A DNA stretch of 64,000 bases from Dastarcus helophoroides (GCA_028583605.1 CM053329.1:7378001-7442000), one strand, 5' to 3'; shown: positions 46,861 through 58,450, counted from the stretch's first letter. Notes: generated by a model from the sequence alone, not told the origin. Program-made: numbers and translations.

Positions 46861-47650
46861 ACAACGATGAATTGCTTCTTTAAAGCGAATAAATACTTTA
46901 GGAAAAATTGCGCGCAGAAACGATATCTAGCTAGAGTTTGGAAGCTTTATAGATAACAGAGTCTCCAAGTTCTCACTGTGTCAAACCAAAGTGAACAGGA
47001 ATTTACTGGTCCCTTGTATGCTTTAAGAATATTGTTCTTGGAGGATCAGAGCCATCAGTTCTTGAGACCACCGTCCATGAAATTATATACTTGAGGAAAA
47101 GATTGTACTTCAATATCTGGAACAGAAATTTAATATCGATTGGACGAATTGTTCTCCGAGTGGAAAATAAAAAAGCCATTTTTGGGGGGAGGGGGAGCAC
47201 GAAGTAAGTTATGTCGTTCGTCTAATTTGGGCTTGATTGAGTAGCCGATGCGAAGTATCATACATCTTAACTAGGAAAAAGAAACTCTCGCTTTTGGTCG
47301 TCCAGAAAAATGTCTCGCTTGTATTTACTACTTGGATGCATTAGATCTCGTAGAGAGGCTTTTGGCTGCATTTTTTTTTGGCATTTTCTTAGAATAAAAA
47401 AAAACAACTGCTTGAATTTTTGAGGCAGACTTTTCCATCCAGAACGACCTTGCGATCACTATTAGTGAGTTAGCTCTCAGACTATTTGGGTCAACAGCAG
47501 ATAATGGTTTTTTCAAGAAAAATGTTTTCTGCACATACAGATAGGAAGTTGAAGCGACGAGATCGCTGTATATGTAACAGAACAGACTTCTGCGACATTC
47601 CTGCATTAATCTTAAGGTCTCAGAAGAGGTGTCGCATGGTAACTGGAGAG
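46861..47650 (-). pseudogene. LINE family L4, second long copy, heavily decayed
   Basis: Aligns collinearly with 42830-43650. Shared points are gatgaa.tgccttct (46865), gagtctcc..ctcactgtgtcaa (46960), the frame SRTDGSDPPRTIFLKHTRDQ (47065-47003; compare NRIDPPRARFLRHKRHS in the reference), aataatgg.ttt (47500) and gagatcgctgtatatgtaacag (47560). The middle part is largely lost. The 3' tail is replaced by the Jockey element. Confidence 0.65.
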
Positions 47651-49199
47651 TTATGTCATTTTCTCTAACCTTGGTTTCGATGCTAATCTAATGTCTACAT
47701 TGTTCTAGAGTCTTTGGAATTTTCAATTAAACAGTTAATATTTTTTGGAAGTTAGTTAGTAGTAGAAATGTAGATGAAAATTTTGCTGGTTTTATCTCAA
47801 ATTATTGTTAAAAAGGAAACTGTTATTTCATGTTAACAAATTTAGTCATCTGTCGGTACTTTTCTCATAAATAATTCTCATTTAATTTCGACATACGGAA
47901 TAAAAATGTTCAATTACTAACCAAGGGAGCTACAAATCACTTTGATGCAGTTTTAACGATCTTTAACGTATTTACTCTTCTGCAGCAGGCGTTTTTAGAG
48001 AGTTGTCTATCACTAGATAATTTATTGATGATATTGTATTCCCCGTGCATGACTAGCTTCGTGTTTTTCTTTGACTCAGTTTAGTTTGACCTAAAATCCC
48101 TCACGCGATGGTTTCCTGTCATTTAAGTGTATATTTATCTAACCTGATCGAAACGATCTTCCATTATTTATCAGAAGATAAATGGCCATTGTAGTTATTT
48201 AAGAATCCTACTTTTTGTAAATTTTTATAAACGCATTTTAAAATTTTTCTTGCTGAATTTCATCGCTTTTGAAATTGCTCTTTCATGCGTTCAAGATAAT
48301 GTAAGAGATAATAAGATTTATTACACTAGTTCACTAATAACCTTCGGTTGAGTTTCTTTGATGACTTATAATTAAAGAGGTATCAAGGAAGCTATGAATT
48401 GAAAGAAAGTGTCCAATCTCCTAATAAATGTCCGACGATCGTTTAGAAGAATTTAATCAATCCAGGGAGATGGTTTTATTCCGCTCAACTTGCTTCACAC
48501 TCTTAATAAAGTAGGTGTAACAAAGGCCATCAAACTTTTAGTTTTTTTGCTCTTTAATTTTCTGGCTCCGCAACGGAGAAAAGTTAGTTCATTCGAACCC
48601 TTCGAAAAGAATAGAGTAAAAGCGCTCTCTCTTTTTGTCTTTTTTTTTAAAGCAATTCCCGCTAACCTCATTTATCACGAGTCATATTCAAGCTGGCGAT
48701 TTATAATATTCATTTTATAACCGTGGAAGGAAAAGAGCTTCGCCTCTTTGCAAATTGTACGGTTCGTATTCCTCGCATTCTTAGATTTATACGCACTCTC
48801 GTCATAAAATTAATTCTAATGAGGAAAATTTTACAATCTTTTAGCGTTTCTGCATTTCTCTTTCGAAGAAATTTATTTCAAAGGAGAATTTGAAACGCTA
48901 AATTGTTTTCTTTGTGGGTTTCGTTCACCTTTAAATTAATTGTAGTGTCCAAGGAAAGTACGCATTACGTTTTTTATATTACGGATCATTATGAACTATA
49001 AAAGCAATTTATTTTAAGTAGTAAAAGCTTTAAATTTATAAATTCGAGAATAAAATATTAGCAGTGAGTTATAAGGTTGAAAAACTTTATATTCCCTATT
49101 TTTCCAATAGATTTGGACCCTCTTTTTGTATTTTTAATAAAATAGAATTTATTTAGTTTATAAGCGATCTTTTAGGAGAGAGTAGATACGGAATTTAAA
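47651..49199. other. Non-coding, unique sequence
   Basis: Complex AT-rich DNA with no repeat partner in the window. The 76-codon + frame at 48490-48720 has no domain and no exon signals. Likely intron or intergenic. Confidence 0.35.
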
Positions 49200-52100
49200 T
49201 GAAGTGATCAGTTTCCAAAAATAATGACAATTATAATTTATAAAAAAATACAAATCTTAAGTTTAAATTAGAAAGTTAACGAGGCATATTATTAACGTTG
49301 GCATATGAAAAATGGGTTCGCAAAAAATCTCAAAATCTAATAAATTAGGAGAAAATTTTAAACTTTCAATGAATAAAATCGAAATTTATAAAAATAATTT
49401 TAGTTTAAGCATGAAATTTCTACAAAAGATCCAAATTTTAAAAAATTTAGAAAAAAGATCAAAGTTAAAAGAAAGGGACATTAAAAATGTAAATTCGGAA
49501 TGCCGGCAAAAAATTTAAAGAAAAAGCCATAATTAACATTTTAAAAAATCTCACAATTTTTGTTTAAGTAAGTTGATTTTACAAGATAAAAGTTGAATTT
49601 TGAAACAATAGCAGTAGAAGAAAAAAAAAGGAAACAAGGATTTCCAGTTCAAATTCGAAATATAGGGAAGTAATCTGAATCTAACAAATACCCAAATTTT
49701 GAAAAAGAATAAAAATTAAAAAGAGATCGAAATTTTAAAAAAAAGCAAAATCAAAAATGTAATTTCAGAATGTTAGGAACTTCTTTTTCATTTCGAAGTC
49801 CTTATACTCCGTTCAGGAATTTGAAATATATTATATTCGCGTGTCAATTTGATTACTTTTTTCAGGAAGTAATCAATCTCATTTATTTAAATAATAATTT
49901 AAATATTTTACAAACTGGACTTGGTAGGCTAAAATAAAATTTAAAAATATGTGTAGTTGGCAATTTTCTTGCACGAATAGAATTACTAGTACATAAGCAA
50001 TCATCAGTATTAGAAAAAAAAAGTTTTCCAGTTCAGAGTCGCAATATTGCAAAAATACTAAAAGTTTAGCTTTCTAGAAAAATCGTAAGTTTGTAAACGA
50101 TCGAAGAAACTGCAATTATAATTCCAAAATGTTGAAAAAAAAAGTCGAAAATTCCTAAAATTTAATTTTAAAAATTAAAATGTTTAATTTGTAAATTTCA
50201 AAAAAATATCGTTAAAAAACGGAAAATTTGAAAAAAAAAAGATTAAAGATGAAACGTCAGAATGTTTAAAGAGGTGGAAGTCGGGAAAAAAATTACAATT
50301 TAAAAAAGTCGAATTTGAACTCGAAACGAGAATAATTGAAAATTTTGGAAAAAATAATTAGGTTTCTAGAAAAAATCGGGTTTCTCTTCGAAATTTATAT
50401 TAAAAAAATTTGGGTTTCTCCACTCCGATCAAAAAAAAACTAATTCGCTCCAAATTTTAAGATAAAATGAAAATTTTGAAAATGAAGTTTAAAACCTTCA
50501 AAAAAGGTCTCGCTTAAGGTCGAACTTTTTTGAAAATGAATTAAAATTTGAAATTATATTTTGAAAAAAAAAAGTTAAATTGGAAAGTGTAAGAAGTAAC
50601 CTCAGACTATTTAAAGAGGTCGAAGTTGAGGAAAAAAATTTAGTTTTAAAAACCTCGAATTTCGACGCAAAATAAGAAAAGATGGAAAAATGGAAAACCG
50701 GAAAGAATAATTAAAAGTTCTAGAAAAAAGTGTGGTTTAGGTCTAGAAAAAGTGGAGTTAAGTTTGAAATTCTTTGACTTTTTTAATTGATGTCGAAAAA
50801 AATTCAAAATTTATAAAAAAAGTTCCTGAATTCCTTGTTAGAATTCAAAAAATTCCAGTTTAAACGCGGAATGAAAAAGTCGAATTGGACTCGAAAATAA
50901 AAAAGAGTGCAAAGCTCTGATGGCTTAATAGATTTAGTTCACCTTTTGAAATTGGATTGCCCAATTTAAAAGTGTAAGTGTAAGTAAAATTGAGAAAAAA
51001 ACTTAAATTTGGACTCGAAATTAGAAAAAGTAGAAATTTAAAGAAAAAAATAGTTGCTTGGAAATTCTTAAAATTATTTCAAAACAATTTTATTTATATC
51101 GAAAAAATTTGAAATTTATGAGAAAAGTTTCGGATTTTTCAATCGGAATTCAGTTTCACTTTTAGACCCAAAATTAAAAAATGAATTTGGATTTGAGATT
51201 TTCAGAAAGGATGAACAAATTAAAATTTCAGGAAAGGTCCCGTTGAAGGCTGAATTTTTCGAAGAAAGAAAAAAAGTAAAATTTGAAAGTGTAGCTCCAA
51301 AAATTTTTAAAAAAGTCGAAACAGGGAAAAAATGCTGTTGAAAAGATCGAATTTGGATTCGAAATGAGAAAAACTGGAAAATGCAAAAAATAGTTAAAGT
51401 TTCTGAAAAAAGTGGGCTTTAGGTTTGAAATTGGCAATTCAAAAAAAATGTCCTATAAAAGGTCTTACTTAAGATGGAAATTTTTGAAAAAAAAATAAAA
51501 TTAGAATGTGAAACCTCAGGTTTAAGAAAGTCGAAGCTGGAAAAAGGCATTTAAAAAACTGGAAGTTATACGCGAAAAGAGAAGAGTGAAAATAATTATG
51601 GAAAAATTAGGTTTTAGGTTTGAAATTCTTTGAAAAAATGTTTATTAATGTCGATATAATTCGAATTTATCAAAAAAAGTATCGGATGTTCCAGTCCAAA
51701 TAAGAAATTATAGTTTAAACTCAAAATTAAATAAAAAATCTAATTGGACTTGAAATAGGTAAAATCTCTACAAAAGATCTCTGTAATCCACTATTCCCAG
51801 GATTGCATTTTCACATATGAAATTGACGTGAAAACTCAAGGCTAGACATGAATGTCTTAAGGTACAGTATCTCTCTGAAGATGAGAGCTTGGCTATCGAA
51901 ACGTGTTAGAGCAACCTTTGTTGTGTTTTTTAATCTTTCTTGGTTTCAAGGGACAATATTTGTATTTCAATTTTTAAGGTACAATTAAAAAGAAATGGCA
52001 CTTGAAAGTGTAACCTCATGTTTTATAAGGTTAAATTTGTGAAGGAAATTTACATTTTTAAAAATCTTGTATTTGAACTCGAAACATATTTCTAGAAAAA

Positions 52101-53960
52101 GTCGATTTTAAGATTGACATTCTTATTAATGTCGAAAAAAAATCTGGGTGTATAGAAACAGGTTTTCGATTTTTTAGTCGAATTGAAAAGTTCCATTCTG
52201 AACTCGAAATTAAAAAAAATCGAATGTGTACTCAAAATTTCCCGAAAGAGCAGACAATTTTTTAAAAAGGATAAAACTTCCAGTTTAAGGTCGAAATCTG
52301 GAAAAGAGAAAAATTTAAAAATATAGCCGCAGAATATCTAAAAAATTCAAAATTCAGAAAAAATTCTAATTTGGATCCAAAAATTTCCAGTTTGAACTCT
52401 GAATAAAAAAAACGAATTGAAACTAAAAATTTCGAGAAACGATGGACATTTGGAAAGCAAATTGAAACCTCTAGAAATGATCCCGTTGTAATATGAATTT
52501 TATTTTTTTAAAATAGAACTACAATTTGAAAGTGTAACCTCGGAATGTTTAAAAAGGTCGAAGTTGAGAAAAAAAGTCAGAGTAATACAAAACTAGAATT
52601 TGGACTCGAAACGAGAAGAGGAAGTTTTGAAAAAAAATTGGTTAAAATTCTTAGAATTGTGGTTTGAGTTTTAAATTATGTTTTAAAAAAAAAATTATAA
52701 ATGTCGAAATATACGAAATTTATAAGTTTTGGATTAAGTAACTATTCTAATTGAGAGAAACTACTAGTTTGAATTCGGAAATCGTGAAAGTTTTGAAAAA
52801 GATCAAACCTCCTAGAAAAGCAATTTTAAGGTGAGATCTTTGAGTAAATAAAGTTTAATTTGAGTATGTAACCTCTTGAAAAAGTGGGATTTATGTTCGA
52901 AATTCTTGACATTCTTCGAATACTGTTTTATTAATGTTTAAATAATTTCGATATTTTTAATAAAAGTTTCTGATTTCCCAGTCAGAATTCAAAAATTTTT
53001 AGTTTAACACGGAATTAAAAAAATCAAACTTGGAAATGTGGAAAGCAAATTAAAGCCTCCAAAAAACCTCCCTGTTTAAATACGAATTAAAAAAGAAAAG
53101 TAAAATTTGAAAGTGTAATTTCAGAATGTTTAAAAAACTTACAGTTTAGAAAAATCGCAAAAACTAAAGTTAATAGGAGTTCCTAATAAAAAAAAGTAAA
53201 AATTTTGGCAAATAAAAATACATAGTTACAACTTATAGAAAAAGTGCATGTTTAAGTGTTTAAAGTCGAAATTTTTCAAAATAAATAAAATTTGAAACTT
53301 GGAAACGTTTTAAAAAGTCGAAGTTAAGCAAAAGTTTCGCAATTTTATTTTTAAAAATAAATGTTCGATATCTTGAAAAATAAGTCAACATTTTGAGTGT
53401 AAAATTGCAACAACAGAAGAAAAATTGAAGATTCTATATCGTAATGAAAAAAAAATCAGTTTTTGAAAACGGTCAACACTTCTAAAAATAATCAAAAATT
53501 GACTCTAAACTTCGAATTTCGAAAGAAAAATTCGAAATTTCAAAACATACTTACTTGGAATTTACTAGAAAAAATTCTAGATATTTTACATTTAAACTCG
53601 AAAGATTAAAATTGAAATTGCGGAGAGGTCAACATTTATTTCTCGATCTGGGCGACACAAGTAATCAAAATTAACACTGTTATTTTTAAATCTTAGTTCA
53701 GTTAAAAAACATAATTTTCTGAAAAAATCAGCACATCTTAAAAACATGAAAATTTTGAGTTTAATTTAATATTGTCACCAATGTTGAGGTTGAAACCAAA
53801 ATAAAAAAAAGAGTTTCTGAAAGGAGTTAAAACTTAAAAGAGATCGAAAATTTAAGTTTTTACGATCAAAATCGTGTAGGTAAATAAAAAAATTTGGCAT
53901 TCTTAGGACTGCTGACAAAAACGAAAACTTGAAACTAGAAAATGAGAGTGGTTTTTCTTT
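49200..53960 (+). repeat. Highly diverged tandem array, unit roughly 340 bp, purine-skewed
   Basis: The same ordered set of phrases recurs. First come ggtctcgcttaaggtcgaa-like, aaaatttgaaagtgtaacct, and cagaatgtttaaa.aggtcgaagttga. Then aaaaa.tcgaatttggactc, gaaacgagaa, tctagaaaaagtgggttta, ggtttgaaattctttga, ttaatgtcgaaaaaattcga and gaattcaaaaattccagttt. The aggtcgaagttga phrase sits near 50269, 50611, 51305, 51520, 52548 and 53310. The first interval is 342 bp and the second 694, twice that. Others are shorter, so units have been deleted or rearranged. Frames here are not genes. Confidence 0.65.
51780..51985. mobile_element. Penelope-type terminal fragment inserted in the array
   Basis: A stretch unlike the surrounding array carries ctctgaagatgagagcttgg, then ctatcgaaacgtgtt. 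That hairpin-plus-gaaacg motif is frequent near Penelope-like termini but is not a hammerhead, because the CUGAUGA core is interrupted. It continues with tctttcttggtttcaaggga and ttgtatttcaattttt, which is one arm of the palindrome at 3490-3582. Confidence 0.5.
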
Positions 53961-54805
53961 AATTTTCGAATTAATTGCAGTGCTAACAATTAAAATTACA
54001 TAATTTGTAAATTAAAATTATCATCATATCCGCTCTTGTTATACAGACTACTATAATACTCACTGTTGTCATGAACAGCAATTAAAATAATAATTAACAT
54101 TGATGCACTTTGTTTACCTTGTGAGGTTGAAGGTTAGGTGCATTTTTGTTTTCCATGTACACAATTTTTCCCATTTTATCACAACTTCATGATTGTCAAT
54201 AGCTTTTCATCTTCGTTTATATTAACAGCTTACGCAAATGTAAGTAGTCAAGATTGTCAACTTTCAATTAGTTGCAACGTTGCCACCTCAAAACAGCCAA
54301 ATTGTCTTATTTTGAATTCCGATATTGAATTCGTTTAATGATTGTCTTAGTATTAAATTATGGTATTGTGCTCTTTCCACTGTTTTTTTAGTTATTTGCT
54401 TCTACCTTATTTTTAAAGTTGTAACAACTGTTTATGTTTTTCTTATTTTTTTGAAGTTTGTTTATACAAAACACCTACTAGTTTATATTAACTTACATTA
54501 CTTAACATAAATAACCGATCTATAGTGGTATTAATGATTTAGATAAGTATTTGTTGCAATATTAATAAGTATTTCAGATTCTATTACAATTTTTAATCAT
54601 TAATTGCGAAATAGTTTCTACTGAGAATATTCTTTTTTGCTAGGAGTATCCCACCCCAATCTCCTTAAATCCAGTTAAAATTTCATTTTTTTGCAGTCAA
54701 TAAAGCTTAGCTGATTATGGAGGCCGATTTTGCTTCATGTTCTGATAGATCGGACCCCACTCTCGATTAAGCATTTTTTATACCATTACACGTCTTATTT
54801 ATAGT
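53961..54805. other. Non-coding, nothing firm
   Basis: Unique T-rich sequence with hydrophobic chance frames (54138-54510). The acceptor-like tttttttgcag at about 54697 is followed by early stops in every frame. Confidence 0.35.
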
Positions 54806-55945
54806 TTGGTACGAGGGTAAATCAAATATGAACAGGAATTTGTTTTTAAAAATTTATTGGCACAAGATACATATATGAAAGTTATTAACTATTTTTCTAC
54901 ATAATCTCCTGATGTTGTTATGCATTTTTCCCAACGGATTGAAAATTTTTTAATGCCATCATCATAAAAAGAAGGGAGGCGTGTCTGCAGCCAATTGCGC
55001 ACATATGTCTCAGTAGCAGCATCATCATGAAATCGCTCACCTCCTAGAGCTTCTTTTAGTGGTCCAAACATATGGTAATCCCATGGTGATAAGTCGGGAC
55101 AATAAGGAGGGTGTTCTAATGGTGCCCAATGCATTTCCTCTAATTTTTGATGTGTCATATTGGCTGAGTGGGCGGGTATTGTCGTGAAGTCCATTTCTAA
55201 CCGAAAATTCGCGCCTCTTCCGCCGATATGCACGTTTTGCTTCATCCAATAGCTGTTAGTAGCAGGCAGCATTAGCCATACAACATTCATGCAGAAAATA
55301 GACGTGCACAACTCTTTTAAATTCCCAAAAGACTGTCACAAGGACATTTCCAGCTGAAAGGCGAGTTTTTGACTTGACGGGTGCACCTTCTCCATTTCTT
55401 CTCCAGTTCATGTTTGCTTGTTTAGGTTCAGGGGTGTAATAGTGTACCCAAGTGTCACCACACGTAACGATACGTTGCAAAAAATCATCACTTTCACGTT
55501 GAAAATGTCCAAGATGGCTCTGGCAAATCTCCAGATGTTGTTGCTTTTGTATTTCAGTCAAAAGACGAGGCACCCACCTGGCAGAAATTTTTCCAAACCC
55601 TAGCTCATCTGTAATGATGGATTGAGCACTACCAAAGCTTATCCCTATCTGAGCTGCAATTTTAGTTAAACGGTGATTACCTTCCAAAAGGCTTTGAACA
55701 GGGTTAATCTTGTCCGCAGTCACGCTGGTCCGAGGAGAACGGGCATGGGTTTCATTTTCAACTTGAGTTTGTCCTTTCAAAAATTTTTTGTGCCATTCAT
55801 ACACCTAAATCTTCTTCAAACAAGTATCCCCAAAGTGTGCTTCTAGTGTAGGAAAAATTTCGGCGGGCTTTACATCTTCAGCGACAAGAAATTTATTAAT
55901 AATGCACTGCGCAACGTGCGGATAAATCTCTTGCTCACGAAAACA
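54806..55945 (-). mobile_element. mariner element 2, 5' end missing
   Basis: The 3' terminus tacgagggtaaatcaaatat at 54810 is better preserved than in copy 1. The element stops abruptly at about 55940, inside codon 2-3 of the transposase, where copy 1 continues. The 5' terminus is therefore lost. The two copies share the same coding layout and clearly belong to one family. Copy 2 is less frameshifted. Confidence 0.85.
54889..55939 (-). pseudogene. mariner transposase, copy 2, nearly full length but dead
   Basis: About 350 codons span the region from EQEIYPHVAQ (55939) to GDYVEK and a stop (54889), the expected mariner length. One stop precedes VYEWHKKFLKG near 55805, and a frame change lies near 55260-55310. 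The DNA-binding part and the linker are open from 55804 to 55256. In the first catalytic motif the usual DE-TW has become GDTWVH, removing the first Asp. The second motif, HDNTRP, and the third, YCPDLSPWDY, keep theirs. Copy 1 has the opposite pattern: good residues, bad frame. Confidence 0.85.
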
Positions 55946-56458
55946 TAACTTTTTTCCCCTTTCTAAAATCGCTCAACGTGTCAAAAGAAGTTTTCACTTG
56001 AAAAATTTTTCGAATTACGAAAGGAAAATGCTAAATTTTGAAAATATACTCTAAATGTGCAAAAAAATCTTGATAGTGTGTGTTTAAACTCTAGAGATTT
56101 AACTCGGAATTGCAAAGAAATTACCCGACTGTCTTTTTTGTATCTCAGGTCATGCCTAATTTAAAATTTTTAAATTTAATGTATTAATTTCCAAAAGCTT
56201 AAAGAACTATCGAAATCAAGGTCAACATTTTACAACTTAAACACCGCAGGTCTGTAATCAAAGCTCAATGTTTCCCTCAACTCGCCCATAAATTAAATTT
56301 CGCAACCGAAAGGATAGTCACCTTTGAAACTTAGTTTCTAATTGGAACGAAGTTGCACGGAAACTCCAACGTAATTACATATTGTGGGACTAATACCTGC
56401 TACCTTTACTTTTTAAAGTGCACCCAAGTGACAATTTGTAACCTAATATTTTTTGCAG
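55946..56458. other. Non-coding, candidate intron 5' of the exon
   Basis: A short AT-rich repeat stretch (55960-56230) passes into unique sequence that ends with cctaatattttttgcag, a good branch-point-plus-acceptor context for the exon starting at 56459. Confidence 0.4.
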
Positions 56459-56597
56459 ATTATCGGGAAACCATGGACACTGTCGCCCGATACAAATCCA
56501 GGGGACCTGACAAAATTGTGCAACCACAAAAGAAAAATAATTGAAATGGCTTCGTTAGACTGCAAGCCACCGGATCCAAATATAAAACTTAGAAAAG
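56459..56597 (+). CDS. Probable internal protein-coding exon of a host gene
   Basis: A strong acceptor (ttttttgcag, to 56458) and a consensus donor (AAAAG then gtaagt from 56598) frame 139 nt. One frame is fully open, from IIGKPWTLSPDTNPGDL through LDCKPPDPNIKLRK; the other two have stops. It would enter at phase 0 and leave at phase 1. It is richer in GC and codon-like compared with its neighbours and belongs to no repeat here. An ATG in good context (56546) could instead start translation as MASLDCKPPDPNIKLRK, making this the first coding exon. I do not recognise the protein. Confidence 0.5.
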
Positions 56598-57239
56598 GTA
56601 AGTTTTCGTTGCTTTGTTCTAAAATTTGTATTGCTCATTTATTGCATATTGTTGCGCGTTACGGTTTTGATAAAAATACAGCGTGGATTTTAACAATTTT
56701 TTTAAAAAGGAAAACTTACGACTAGTTAGATCCTATTGTTTCGCGTTACTGGTTCGACAACTCAAAACACTGTGAATTTTTAACATTTCTGTTTGAAAAA
56801 ATGAGCCACCAACAATTTATTCATGTTACTGTAATTTACAGCTGATTACGAGTTACGAGTCCTATTTTGCACATACTAGATAGAATATTTGACATTTCGA
56901 ATGCACAATATCATGTCTCTTTAATAGTCCTAATGACTTGTAAACATACGATAGACGTCTGAAGCCTCCTGAGTAATTTCTTTGTCTACATATCTCCCAA
57001 ATGATATTTAATAAATCGCTCTTAGCTTCACAATCCATAAAATATGTTTCTGAGAATTCTAGAATTCTAGAGAATTCTGAAACTTATACCTACGAATGAG
57101 TCGTTTCATTTAATCCGCAGACAAATCTTTTCTAACTAAATTCCTGGAATGTCTTAGACACATTCTGGAATCTTTTAAAGAGGCCATACACCCTACGATT
57201 TATTAATAACTTTTAAAATTATAGTTTGTTGCAATGTCA
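56598..57239. other. Candidate intron 3' of the exon, nothing else seen
   Basis: Unique AT-rich sequence following the gtaagt donor. A cluster of gaattcta words at 57054-57080 is a trivial local repeat. No following exon could be identified before the RTE element. Confidence 0.4.
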
Positions 57240-58450
57240 TATTTCCTTCTTCTTTCGGTGCCGTGCCTGGCTTTAAGCGTGGGCTATCTCCATGACAACT
57301 TCGTTGAATTGTTCTCTATCTTTCGCAACTCGGAACAGTTGCTCTACTCCCAGTCCTGTCCAATTTCTGATGTTTTGTAGCCACGATAGCTTTTTGCGGC
57401 CTATCCATCTTCTGCCCTCAACTTTTCCCTAAATGATCAAGTGGGGAATGTGGTATTTGGTATTTCATGTTATATGACCAAAATAGCTAACCTTTCTTGT
57501 TTTTATGGTGCTCAGCTGTCTGAGAACTTCTTCATTACTGGTATGTGTAGTCTAAGAGATTTTGAGGATTCTCCGATAACACCACATTTCGAAAGTCTCT
57601 ATCCTTTTCATAGTGTCAATTTTAAGTGTCCATGTCTCACATCCGTACAGAAGAATGCTCCATATGTAACAGCGGAGCGTTCTTAGCCGCGTTTGAACTG
57701 CGAGGTTTCTATTGGTGAGAGTGGATTTCCATTTACTAAACGCCCTACGTGCCATTTCAATTCTTGTTTTTATCTCCTCGTCACATGTTATATCATTGTT
57801 TAGCCAACTACCCAAATATTTGAAATGTGACTAGCTGGATGGTCCGTTGATTGTGATCGGGATTGGTTCCATGTTTATTTTACCCACCGCCATCCACTTC
57901 GTTTCTTTGATGTTTATATCAATACCCCATTTTCGTCCAGCTTCGCACTCTCTATCCAGCAGTATTTGCAAGTTACTCATGGATTCTCCAATGATGACAG
58001 TATCATCTGCGTATCTTTGTTTATAATTCGATCTTTTCACCCTCTGTCCTGTACAGGTTGAATAACATGGGTGACATAACATAGCCTTGTCTAACACCGG
58101 GTCTTATTGGTATTTCATCTGTACACTGTCATCTAGCCTCACTGCAGCTGTCTGGTTCTAATACAGTTTTATCAAAAGACGTATATCATAATAGTCTACA
58201 TTACATGATTTTAGGCATTGAAAAAGTTTTGTATGTTTGACTCCATCGAATGCTTTTTCGAAATCAATAAAGCAGACATAGATATTTTTTCGAAATTCAC
58301 AGCTCTTTTGTAATAATGTTTTCATGCAAAATAGGGTTTCGCGTGTGAACAGTCCGCTACGAAATCCCAATTATTCGTTACCAATGTCTCGATCACATAT
58401 AGCATATATTCTATTGTGTAGTATCTTTAAGTCATACTTCCGTAAGATTA
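57240..58450 (-). pseudogene. RTE-clade LINE fragment 2, reverse transcriptase, dead
   Basis: The minus strand shows in order GFRSGLFTRETLF (58370), CFIDFEKAFDGVKHTKL (motif A), QTAAVRLDDSV, GYVMSPMLFNLY (motif B region, near 58080) and RYADDTVIIG (motif C, 58010). GIDINIKETKWM, LGSWLNNDI-like and WSILLYGCETW follow, then the C-terminal GHI-like, GRRWIGRKKLSWL and GVEQLFRVAKDREQF down to about 57280. Four or more frame breaks. 5'-truncated. Same clade as the element at 5428-6372 but not close to it, and with cleaner motifs. Confidence 0.85.

Noticed and set aside
49312..51437. Lys/Phe-rich frames within the AT-rich array
   Set aside because: They reflect the low-complexity tandem repeat, not coding sequence.
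51865..51925. ctgaagatgag ... cgaaacg as another hammerhead
   Set aside because: The CUGAUGA core is interrupted and the stem III/cleavage triplet is absent. It fits the gaaacg hairpin seen near Penelope-like ends better.
54680..54775. Acceptor-like tttttttgcag before a complex stretch
   Set aside because: Stops appear early in every frame; no donor.
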